DNA of 64,000 bases from Polyangiaceae bacterium (lineage in GTDB: Bacteria; Myxococcota_A; Polyangia; Polyangiales; Polyangiaceae). Shown here piece after piece: positions 9,664 to 18,185 of this stretch (within the stretch, counting starts at the first letter, position 1; the number at the start of each line of letters is the position of its first letter). The DNA lies in contig WQZB01000001.1 of NCBI GenBank assembly GCA_009780955.1, forward strand, positions 62,001 to 126,000, given 5' to 3'. Made by a program: the position numbers and the translations under genes. The notes under the pieces are model-generated. The model was not told the DNA's origin and ran no database searches. It was given only the letters and a program-made list of their open reading frames with translations.

Positions 9664-9808
9664 GAGCATGTTTACCAGCCTGCTGCGCGCCGCGATGCCT
9701 TCGTTGGGCCCTGCGGTGCCTGCGCACGTACCACAACGTACGCTTACGCGGGCTCCTCGGGCCCGCCTTGGCCTCGCGGCGCTCGCGACGGCTGGTAAAC
9801 ATGCTCTA

Positions 9809-9826
9809 AACCGATCGAAAGCGGTT
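9809..9826. repeat. Short TIR half-site palindrome (aaaccgatcgaaagcggt)
   Basis: AACCG...CGGTT palindrome containing CGAAAGCGGT; touches the stop codon of the minus-strand gene. Confidence 0.5.
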
Positions 9827-11765
9827 ACAAGGGGTCGAACGTTGCGATAATGACCTTGCCGCGCATTTCGCACGCAACGTGCGCTCCGTCATTGCTCACG
9901 GTGCAACCGCGAAGGGCCGAGAATGGCTCGAACTCGGCGGCACGACCACGCATGGCGCGTGCGCCGCCAAGCAAAACCCCCTCGCGGCTGGGCACGGCGT
10001 ACAATTTCCCATTAGGCGATCGCGCCGAGCCTAGAGGAGGAGGCTCCTCGAGCCACGACGCGAGGATTGTCGCTTTCGGCGCCTCAGGGCGAATGAGCAC
10101 GGGCACCCCAGCGACCACGGCTTCGAGCCCGCGTGCCGTCCATGCAAGCGGCACAGCGTCGGCAGCCTCACCGCGTGCACCCGAACAGCGCGTGCCGAGC
10201 ACCGGCGCAATGGGCAAAAGAATATCTTTCACGTCGCCGTCCGCATCTGTCGGCGCAAAGGTTGCTCGAAGCGCAACACCTTCGCACGCGTGGTAGGCCT
10301 CGAGCCAGCGGCTCTTGCCGTCAGCGGAGAGCACCTGCGAAGGCCACGGGGCGATGTCTGTGGCTTGTTCTTCACCCGAGTCAGGATCAACGGCGACGAC
10401 TTTCGAGCCGGTGCGAACGAGGAGCTTGCCGCCTGGATCGAAGGTGAGCGATCCCCACGCCGGGTGCGCTGCTGCTGCGCGCGCCTTTGTGGTGGTCGTT
10501 GCGAGCACGCGCGAGTTTTTGGCTTGGGTAAGCGGCGCGATCTGTTCGAGCAGCTGCGCGAGCTCGTTCGTCTTTGCAGTCGTCTTCGTTGCAGGCGCCA
10601 GCTGGGCAAGATCGGCCGCCGTCACGGCACCAAGTGCATCGCCGCGCGCAACGCGAGAGCGCACCTCAGCGATTCCAGCTTCTTCGAGCGATTTACTCGC
10701 CCCACACGCGATGGCGCCAGCACCCGTGCGCGCCGTCACGAAACGCGGCGCGCCGCCTTCTTCACATATCGCTCGGTAAAGTGCACGCATCTGCTGGACG
10801 AGCACGGGCACGGCTGCAACGTCTTTGCCCTTGGCGCGCGTGGTTGCCTGCGCGGCAATCACTTTGAGCGATGCCTCGGGCTCACTAGGATCGCGGCTTA
10901 GCCCTGCACTTCTATCGAAGAACGCGACTTTCGCGGTGAGCTTCGGACCGGGCTCGAAGGGCGGACCGCCGCCGTCGATGGTGACGCGCAAGGTCACGTC
11001 GTCGATGCCATCGTGATCGCGATCAGAGCCGTCGACATCAATCGCGAGTCTCGGTGAAAATGCTGGATCGCGCACGATCATGTCGAACGTGATGGTCGGA
11101 TCGCGTGCGAGACGCACCACGAACAGGCCACGCAGAGCACTTGCGCTCGTGCACGCCGCGCCGAGCTCGGCAGCGGCCGATTTCGGCCCAATGCGCTCGA
11201 GACGCAAGACAGGCGTGCACACGGCTCCGATCGGCAATGATGGCGCCGAAGCGAGAATGGTTGGCGGCGCGTCGTCAGCAGCGGCGCCATTGTAGAATGC
11301 AAGTTCACTTGGAGCGGCGGCTTTCTTGGCGTCCTTGGCGTCGCCTGCTGAAGGACGAAGCACCGCCAGCGCGTCCAATTTCCCGTCGTCGTCCACGTCG
11401 AGAGCGAGCACCAGAGCGAGCTCTTTGCCACTCGGCGCGTTGAACGCCACGCTGCCAGCACGGTACGTCGTCGTACCATTGGGAAGCACCGTTGAAGTTT
11501 CAGCCAATGCCGGACCTGCATCAGCGGGCAACGCTTGCGCGGCGGGTGCCGGCGGTGCCGACGGTCCCGCGGGCGCATCACCAACCGCGTAGGGAACGTA
11601 CGGGTGATCCTTTTTGCACGAACGCCCGCAGCCTGACACCGCAAAGATCGTTGCGATCGCCAGTGCGACCTTGCACCCGCTCACCGCTGCACCCTTGGCA
11701 CGCTTGGCACTCGTGCTTGGCCGAACAAAAAGCACTTCAAGATCATTTCGACTTACCACGGACAT
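9825..11765 (-). CDS. Putative lipoprotein, large (start uncertain; GTG at 11685 also plausible)
   Basis: VSGCKVALAIATIFAVSGCGRSCKKDHPY lipobox; long C-terminal domain with VDPDSGEEQATD. The ORF 5' extension to 12338 overlaps the opposite gene and is unlikely. Confidence 0.6.
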   Translation of the reverse strand: MSVVSRNDLEVLFVRPSTSAKRAKGAAVSGCKVALAIATIFAVSGCGRSCKKDHPYVPYAVGDAPAGPSAPPAPAAQALPADAGPALAETSTVLPNGTTTYRAGSVAFNAPSGKELALVLALDVDDDGKLDALAVLRPSAGDAKDAKKAAAPSELAFYNGAAADDAPPTILASAPSLPIGAVCTPVLRLERIGPKSAAAELGAACTSASALRGLFVVRLARDPTITFDMIVRDPAFSPRLAIDVDGSDRDHDGIDDVTLRVTIDGGGPPFEPGPKLTAKVAFFDRSAGLSRDPSEPEASLKVIAAQATTRAKGKDVAAVPVLVQQMRALYRAICEEGGAPRFVTARTGAGAIACGASKSLEEAGIAEVRSRVARGDALGAVTAADLAQLAPATKTTAKTNELAQLLEQIAPLTQAKNSRVLATTTTKARAAAAHPAWGSLTFDPGGKLLVRTGSKVVAVDPDSGEEQATDIAPWPSQVLSADGKSRWLEAYHACEGVALRATFAPTDADGDVKDILLPIAPVLGTRCSGARGEAADAVPLAWTARGLEAVVAGVPVLIRPEAPKATILASWLEEPPPLGSARSPNGKLYAVPSREGVLLGGARAMRGRAAEFEPFSALRGCTVSNDGAHVACEMRGKVIIATFDPL

Positions 11766-11783
11766 GGACAACGCCGAAGCAGC

Positions 11784-12884
11784 GTGGAACCTTTCCTCTG
11801 CATGCCGCGAGCAGGTGTAGCCCGGATAATTCATAGGGCGCGCGCAGTCGTCGCCTTGGCTGTGGCGTGCCTTAGCCTCGTCGTCCTGGCAAAAACATCG
11901 ACTGCATTCGCATTCGAGCAAGCGAATGCCAAAACCCGCGTAGAAGACCTCTACGAGCAAGCCTCGCGCGATGACGACCGCCTTGACTTCGCGCGCGCGC
12001 TTGCGACCTACGACGAGGTTCGCGCGCTCGATCCGAGCAGCCGCGAGGCTTCTCTTGCCGAAGCCCGGGCCGCCGTGCTGCGCGACCACGCCGAAGGCAA
12101 CTTCGGTCCGCTTGCTGCGGTCGAGCGCGTGCGCCGTGATCCGGCGCTGTCGTCCGATCCGAACGTGGTGGACCGGCTCGTGATCGATGCCGAAGCATTT
12201 CCACCGGGCCTGGTGCGCATCGAAGCTTGGGTGCTTGCCGCCGAAGCTTACGCGCGCCGTTTTCACCGCGAAGACGACGCGATGAAGCTTTACCAACGCG
12301 TCGTTCGCGATCCGAATGCACCGCGCTTCGTCACACAATCTGCTTCGCGCGATCTAGCGATGTTGCTCGCTGCTCGCGGCGACTTGAACCAAGCCTTGGA
12401 GGAAACGCGCCGTGCTGGCGACCGCGCAGATCCCAACTTGTTAGAAGATCTGACTCGCCTGAAAAGGCGTCTCGTGCTCGAACGCCTGTTCGTTGTGACG
12501 CTAGCGACCATGATGGGGCTATCAACCGTTGCCATGGCTTTCGCAACCATACAAGGCAGGGCAATGCAGGTTGCGCGCGCGCTCAGCCGGATGACGCCGC
12601 TCATCGTCGGCTTCGGCATCTACGTAGGTGTTGTCGGTGGGCTGCTCGCGGTGGCCTACGACACGGGCGAAACGACCGCAACGGGCAGCGCACGGCCGTT
12701 CCTTTTCTTCGGCGCTGCGCTCACGGCCATACTGCTCGTTGCGCGAGCGTGGGCCGCCGCCGGTTCACCGCGCAAAGCTGCGCGAGTGGGACGCGCCCTC
12801 GTATGCGCAGCCGCAGCCATTGCCACTGCGTTCCTCGTGCTCGAGCATGTGGACGTGACCTACCTCGAAGCCGTAGGCCTATGA
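11784..12884 (+). CDS. TPR-containing membrane protein, first gene of the radical SAM operon
   Basis: N-terminal signal, TPR-like helices (DRLDFARALATYDEVRALDPSS), then several TM segments; stop overlaps the next start (ATGA at 12881). Confidence 0.65.
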   Translation: MEPFLCMPRAGVARIIHRARAVVALAVACLSLVVLAKTSTAFAFEQANAKTRVEDLYEQASRDDDRLDFARALATYDEVRALDPSSREASLAEARAAVLRDHAEGNFGPLAAVERVRRDPALSSDPNVVDRLVIDAEAFPPGLVRIEAWVLAAEAYARRFHREDDAMKLYQRVVRDPNAPRFVTQSASRDLAMLLAARGDLNQALEETRRAGDRADPNLLEDLTRLKRRLVLERLFVVTLATMMGLSTVAMAFATIQGRAMQVARALSRMTPLIVGFGIYVGVVGGLLAVAYDTGETTATGSARPFLFFGAALTAILLVARAWAAAGSPRKAARVGRALVCAAAAIATAFLVLEHVDVTYLEAVGL

Positions 12885-14239
12885 CCAACCAGCGAGCCGC
12901 TGCAAAACCTGAACACGTGATCGCGGTGCGCCTCGGCCACGGCGCCAACTGCTCGAGCATCGGCAGCGTGGTCGACACTTTGTTTTTGAGCGCGGCGGTC
13001 GGCAGCGCCGTTTTCGCGGCTGTGTGTGCAGCCATGCGCGACGAGCCAATGAGGATCCGCTACGAGCCATTCGGCGCTTGGGTGAAACTCGAGCACCATG
13101 CAGCCCTCGTTGCGCTCGATCGCGACGGCGTGCGTGCGCTCGGTCTCGATGGCGGCGCGATCTGGTCGAGCAGCGCCCGCGCAGAGCCATCCATGCCCCT
13201 CGAGATCCATCTTGCCGTCACCTCGCGCTGCGCTGCAGGCTGCGAAGGCTGCTACCTCGATGCACGCCCCAATGGCGTTGATCCACCACGCAGCGAAATC
13301 GAAGCCGCACTCGATGCGCTGCGTGACGCCGGCGTTTTCACGGTGGCATTCGGCGGTGGCGAGCCAACGTTGCGCGACGATCTCTCCGCACTCGCCAATG
13401 CCGCTCGAGATCGTGGCATCACGCCAGTCGTCACAACGAGCGGCCTCGGCGTGTCAGAGCGCAAAATCGAGCACCTCAAGGCTTTCGCCCAGGTCAACGT
13501 GAGCTACGACGCAGCGGGCGAAACGTACGCCAAAGTTCGCGGATTTGGTGGGGCCGCAGCAGCCGAATCGATGATCTCGAAGCTTGTGGCTCGCGGCGTA
13601 AACGTTGGGGTCAACATCGTTCTCACGCGCACGTCGTTCGAGCACCTGCGCGAAACCATCGAGAGAGCCACAACGCTCGGAGCGAGCGAAGTGCAGCTTT
13701 TGCGATACAAGCCGCAAGGGCGTGCGCGTTCGCTCAGCTACTTCGCCGAGCGCCTCTCGCCGGAGCAGGCATGCAGCCTTGGCAGCCTTCTTCGCGAGCT
13801 TACGGACAAGTACGCCAAGCACGCCGAACACGCGAAGGACAATGGCCGCGTCCGGTTTCGCATCGACTGCGCTCTTTTGCCATTTCTGTCCGCTGACGCG
13901 TATTGGCTTGATCATGCCGAGATGCTCGTTCGCTGGGGCGTCTTCGGCTGCGAAGCCGGAAGAGCACTTGGTGCAACATGCATCGACGGGCGCATCGCGC
14001 CGTGCAGCTTTGCGCCTCCAACCAATCTTCATGTCCGCGATCTCCGGCGCGGCTGGCCAAGCGACCCCGACTTGCGCCGCTTCCGCGATCTCCAACTCCA
14101 AGCCGAATGTGCATCATGCATGCTTTTACGCGTGTGCCGCGGAGGGTGCAAGATCGTCACGGAGTTCATCACCGGCAGCTTCGGCGCAGATCCCGAATGC
14201 CCCCGACTGTCTGATCGCGCAAACGAGATCCCTCGATGA
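12881..14239 (+). CDS. Radical SAM/SPASM domain protein with peptide-like N-terminal extension
   Basis: SRCAAGCEGCYLDA (CxxxCxxC); GGGEPTLRDDL; SPASM CEAGRALGATCIDGRIAPCSF and CASCMLLRVCRGGC (Cx2Cx5Cx3C); N-terminus GHGANCSSIGSVVDTLFLSAAVGSAVFAAVCAAM. Confidence 0.85.
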   Translation: MTNQRAAAKPEHVIAVRLGHGANCSSIGSVVDTLFLSAAVGSAVFAAVCAAMRDEPMRIRYEPFGAWVKLEHHAALVALDRDGVRALGLDGGAIWSSSARAEPSMPLEIHLAVTSRCAAGCEGCYLDARPNGVDPPRSEIEAALDALRDAGVFTVAFGGGEPTLRDDLSALANAARDRGITPVVTTSGLGVSERKIEHLKAFAQVNVSYDAAGETYAKVRGFGGAAAAESMISKLVARGVNVGVNIVLTRTSFEHLRETIERATTLGASEVQLLRYKPQGRARSLSYFAERLSPEQACSLGSLLRELTDKYAKHAEHAKDNGRVRFRIDCALLPFLSADAYWLDHAEMLVRWGVFGCEAGRALGATCIDGRIAPCSFAPPTNLHVRDLRRGWPSDPDLRRFRDLQLQAECASCMLLRVCRGGCKIVTEFITGSFGADPECPRLSDRANEIPR

Positions 14240-14550
14240 TCGACGAGTCCCGCGGTATTCGCGTCGCACTCGCGGGGATCGCTGCACTTACGGCGACGAG
14301 TGCGCTCTACTCCGCGTTGCGCATGGGTCAGGCGCTGGTTTTCCGGGAGCCCGATCCGGCGCTCGTTCTCTACAGTGCCCACGCAGGCTATTTCTGGCGC
14401 GCCTGGACAGCAGCCTACCTTGGCATCATGGTCGGGTTCGGTGCGTGGGTCGATTCGCGAGCGAACACCGCACGACAGGCTCGTTGGCTTGCAAAGGCGA
14501 TCCCCGCGGCTGCAACACTGGCCTTCGCACAAAGCCTTGCCTGGCCGTAA
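14236..14550 (+). CDS. Small membrane protein, third gene of the radical SAM operon
   Basis: ATGA overlap with upstream stop; 104 aa with predicted TM segments. Confidence 0.65.
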   Translation: MIDESRGIRVALAGIAALTATSALYSALRMGQALVFREPDPALVLYSAHAGYFWRAWTAAYLGIMVGFGAWVDSRANTARQARWLAKAIPAAATLAFAQSLAWP

Positions 14551-15651
14551 TCACATAGCAACACCAACGAAAACTGGTTCCGTCTCGAGCAACACACCGA
14601 AGCGCGTAAAAACCCCTATTTTTATTTCACGTGCGAAAGCGAGCAACTCTTGGGTCGTTGCTCCGCCGCGGTTGGTGAGAGCGAGCGCATGCTTGTTCGA
14701 GAGGCCCACGCGATCTCGACGGGTGCCCTTTTTGAAGCCGGCGCGCTCGATGAGCCAAGCCGCGCTGACCTTCGTTCGCCCATCGGCTACAGGGAACACA
14801 GGCATCGATTCGTTTGTGCTGAGCGTTGACTCGACGCGCAAGCGAAGTGCGGAAAGGGCGTGCGCATCGAGGATCGGGTTCGTGAAGAAAGAGCCTGCAC
14901 TTGCCGTGTCAGGATCGCCCGAGTAGGCAACCATTGCCTTTTTGCGACGCAGTTCGACAACGACGTCGCGCACACGCGATAAGGGCGCGTGCTCGCCTTC
15001 GCGAACCGAGAGCGCCCGCGCGAGCTCGGCGTAACCAAGCGGTGTGCTTACGCGACTCGAATGAAGCGCGAAGGTAACGCCAAGGATCACGTAGCGACTA
15101 GAGCCGCGAAAAATGCTGCTTCGGTAAGCAAAACGGCACTCGTCGTGGGAGAAGGTGACAACACGACCGAGATCGCGGTCCCAGGCTCGCACCGTTGCAA
15201 TCGTTTCGCCAACGTCCTGACCGTACGCGCCAACGTTCTGCATCGGTACCGCACCGACCAGCCCTGGAATGCCCGAAAGACATTCGACGCCAGCAAGATC
15301 ACGAGAGACCATTTCAGACACGAAGCCGTCCCATGGCTCGCCGGCCTGTACAGTCACGAGCACGCGCCCATCGCGATTGACATGGTGCTGCACTTCGACT
15401 CCGCGCGTTGCCACGCGCAGCACGGTTCCGTCGAAACCTTCGTCGGAAATGACGACGTTGCTGCCGCCGCCGAGCACGAGCAATTTCTCGCGAGTGCGGT
15501 CCGTCTCCCAAACCACGGCCAGCACCTCGGTCTCTGTCTCGGCCTCCACCACGCGCCGCGCGGGCCCACCAAGCTTCAGCGTCGTCATTGACGCAAGCGG
15601 AACGTTCTCGACAACACGCACGAGCGCTATTGTCGACAGAGACCGCGCCAT
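14551..15651 (-). CDS. murB: UDP-N-acetylenolpyruvoylglucosamine reductase
   Basis: TTLKLGGPARRVVEA, LVLGGGSNVVISDEGFDGTVLRV, GIPGLVGAVPMQNVGAYGQDV, AGSFFTNP. Confidence 0.93.
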   Translation of the reverse strand: MARSLSTIALVRVVENVPLASMTTLKLGGPARRVVEAETETEVLAVVWETDRTREKLLVLGGGSNVVISDEGFDGTVLRVATRGVEVQHHVNRDGRVLVTVQAGEPWDGFVSEMVSRDLAGVECLSGIPGLVGAVPMQNVGAYGQDVGETIATVRAWDRDLGRVVTFSHDECRFAYRSSIFRGSSRYVILGVTFALHSSRVSTPLGYAELARALSVREGEHAPLSRVRDVVVELRRKKAMVAYSGDPDTASAGSFFTNPILDAHALSALRLRVESTLSTNESMPVFPVADGRTKVSAAWLIERAGFKKGTRRDRVGLSNKHALALTNRGGATTQELLAFAREIKIGVFTRFGVLLETEPVFVGVAM

Positions 15652-15735
15652 CGCCAAGAGCGATTTTCCGATCTCTCCGCAGTACGAGGACTTCGATCGC
15701 GCTCCAGGTACGCACGCACCTGGTACCATCGCGTC

Positions 15736-16542
15736 ATGGAAGTCAACCAAGAAGCGCGAGCGGGGAAGGCGTGGAACACTCTCATAAACGCGGCTGCCGA
15801 ACATAAGAAATTGACCTACTCGGAGCTGGGAGAGGCAATCCAAGTGCACCACCGCCACGTGAGCAGGCCGCTCGGCTTCATTCAAGAATACTGCATGACC
15901 AATCGGCTGCCGCCCCTGACGATCCTCGTGCACCAGAAGGGCAGAGGGCCCGGGGCGGGGTTCATCGCATGGGACATCAGCGACCTCGAAGAGGGCTTCT
16001 ACAAGGTCTTTCACTTCAACTGGCGCGACTTGAGGAACCCTTTCACGTACGCACTAAACGGCGCAACGCAGGACAGCTTGGCTGTTCAGCTTCTTGAAAT
16101 GCCGCATCGTTCAGAAGACGTATACCGGCAAGTGCGGGACCGAGGCGTCGCCCAGCAGATTTTTCGGACGGTCCTTTTCGAAGCATACAGCGAGAGTTGT
16201 GCATTCTGCGGATTCAGCTTCGGGGCTGCACTCGAAGCCGCGCATATCATTCCGTGGGCGGCAGCCAGCGCACGCGAGCGGATGAATGTTTGCAACGGAC
16301 TCCTCCTCTGTGCGACCCATCATCGGCTGTTTGATGCGGGCTTGATTAGCGTGACAGAGCATCATGTAATGGATCACCTTCCTGACGACGGAACCTACAC
16401 ACCCATCGAAGCTGCCCTCACCAAAGAGCTTCATGGGCGAAAGCTGCGGCTGCCGTCGAAAGGGGAGTACTGGCCGGCTCCCGAGCTGCTTCGCAAGCGA
16501 ACCGAACTGCAGAAAGAAGCTTCGCAGCCGAGAGACGAATGA
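15736..16542 (+). CDS. HNH endonuclease, restriction/defence-like
   Basis: SCAFCGFSFGAALEAAHIIPWAAASARERMNVCNGLLLCATHHRLFDAGLISV HNH motif; distinct N-terminal DNA-binding-like domain. Confidence 0.8.
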   Translation: MEVNQEARAGKAWNTLINAAAEHKKLTYSELGEAIQVHHRHVSRPLGFIQEYCMTNRLPPLTILVHQKGRGPGAGFIAWDISDLEEGFYKVFHFNWRDLRNPFTYALNGATQDSLAVQLLEMPHRSEDVYRQVRDRGVAQQIFRTVLFEAYSESCAFCGFSFGAALEAAHIIPWAAASARERMNVCNGLLLCATHHRLFDAGLISVTEHHVMDHLPDDGTYTPIEAALTKELHGRKLRLPSKGEYWPAPELLRKRTELQKEASQPRDE

Positions 16543-18185
16543 GCCTTCCCATCGCGATTACCGATCTCCTTCACGGCCATGCGGTCGAGTGGGAACGGCT
16601 CGAGTTCAAAAAGAGCTGGAACCCACTCGACGTGCTCCACACGCTTTGCGCGTTCGCCAACGACTTTCACAACCTCGGTGGCGGGTACATCGTCATCGGT
16701 ATTGAGGAAGATAACGGACGCCCGGTACTTCCTCCCGTCGGGATCACGCAGCAGGAGGCGGACCGCATTCAGAAGGATCTGCTCAATCTGGGAAACTCGG
16801 CGATCCGACCGCAGTACCACCCGATCGCCACGCCCTACGAGATCGACGGCAAGCTCGTTCTTGTCCTGTGGGCGCCTGGCGGTCGCACGCGCCCTTACCG
16901 CGCGCGAACCTCGCTGGCGAAAGACAATTCCGAAAGGGCGTGGTTCATCCGCAAGCACTCGAACACCGTAAAGGCGCGCGGCGCCGACGAAGCGGAGTTG
17001 ATGGGGCTCGCGGCATCCGTGCCGCTCGACGACCGCGAGAACATCTTTGCGAAGGTCGATGATCTCTCACGTGACCTCATCGTCGACTACCTGCGCGAGG
17101 TGGAGAGCGATCTCGCGAAAGAGGAGATGAAATTGCCACTCGCGGAGCTCGGACGCCGAATGGGCATCGTCGGCGGCCCACGTGAAGCGCCGAACCCGAT
17201 CAACATCGGGCTCCTGTTCTTCCACGCGGAGCCCTGGCGCTTCTTTCCCGCCACGCAGATTGACGTCGTTTGGTTCCCTGAGGGGCGTAGCGGCGATCAG
17301 TTCACCGAGAAGGAGTTCCGCGGGCCGCTGCACAAGATGATTCGCGATGCCCTCGGCTACATCAAGGCGACCTTCCTCTCGACGACAGTAATCAAGCACG
17401 CCGACCGCGCTGAGGCCGACCGTGTCGTGAACTATCCACTTGAGGCCATCGAGGAGGCGCTCGTCAATGCCGTCTACCATCGCGGCTATGACGTGCGGGA
17501 GCCTATCGAAGTGAGCATCACACGCGACGAACTCATGATCGTCAGCTACCCCGGACCCGATCGGTCGGTGAAAGAAGACGAGCTCGCAGCGGGGCGCGCC
17601 GTTTCACGGCGGTACAGGAACCGGCGCATCGGCGAGTTCCTCAAAGAGTTGGATCTCACCGAAGGCCGAGGCACGGGCGTTCCGAAAATCCTCCGCGCGA
17701 TGAGCAAAAACGGCTCACCACCACCGAAATTCCGCTTTGACGAAGACCATTCGTTCTTTGCAACCATCCTGCCGGTGCATCCATCCGCACAAGCGGCCGC
17801 TGCGGACTTGCGCGGTCACGACACCGCGCAAGTTACCGAGCAAGTTGGAACGCTCGTCGATCGCCTCGATAGCGAGCTCACACGAAATGAGCTGCAAGAG
17901 GCTGCGCAAGTAGCTGCGGACTTGCGCGGTCACGACACCGCGCAAGTTACCGAGCAAGTTGGAACGCTCGTCGATCGCCTCGACGGCGAGCTCACGCGAA
18001 GCGAGCTGCAAGATGCCGTAGGGCTGGCTCACCGAGAGCATTTTCGCCGCACGTACCTGCTGCCAGCGCTCAAGGCCGGCTTCGTCGAGATGACCCAGCC
18101 CGACAAGCCGAACAGCCGCAGCCAGCGTTACCGCCTCACGACCACTGGCAGAGAGCTGCGGGCACGGCGGAGGACGCGAGCGTGA
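16539..18185 (+). CDS. AlbA_2 (Schlafen-type) domain plus ATP-binding protein
   Basis: LEFKKSWNPLDVLHTLCAFANDFHNLGGGYIVIGIEEDNGRP; VVNYPLEAIEEALVNAVYHRGYD; EGRGTGVPKILRAMSKNGSPPPKF; ATGA overlap with the HNH gene. Confidence 0.8.
   Translation: MSLPIAITDLLHGHAVEWERLEFKKSWNPLDVLHTLCAFANDFHNLGGGYIVIGIEEDNGRPVLPPVGITQQEADRIQKDLLNLGNSAIRPQYHPIATPYEIDGKLVLVLWAPGGRTRPYRARTSLAKDNSERAWFIRKHSNTVKARGADEAELMGLAASVPLDDRENIFAKVDDLSRDLIVDYLREVESDLAKEEMKLPLAELGRRMGIVGGPREAPNPINIGLLFFHAEPWRFFPATQIDVVWFPEGRSGDQFTEKEFRGPLHKMIRDALGYIKATFLSTTVIKHADRAEADRVVNYPLEAIEEALVNAVYHRGYDVREPIEVSITRDELMIVSYPGPDRSVKEDELAAGRAVSRRYRNRRIGEFLKELDLTEGRGTGVPKILRAMSKNGSPPPKFRFDEDHSFFATILPVHPSAQAAAADLRGHDTAQVTEQVGTLVDRLDSELTRNELQEAAQVAADLRGHDTAQVTEQVGTLVDRLDGELTRSELQDAVGLAHREHFRRTYLLPALKAGFVEMTQPDKPNSRSQRYRLTTTGRELRARRRTRA
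17802..18029 (+). repeat. Intragenic tandem duplication, period 114 bp (38 aa), two copies
   Basis: gcggacttgcgcggtcacgacaccgcgcaagttaccgagcaagttggaacgctcgtcgatcgcctcga starts at 17802 and again at 17916. Confidence 0.9.

Noticed and set aside
11766-12338. 5' extension of the 9825 lipoprotein ORF to 12338
   Set aside because: Overlaps the well-supported plus-strand TPR gene; the lipoprotein signal starts near 11685-11765.
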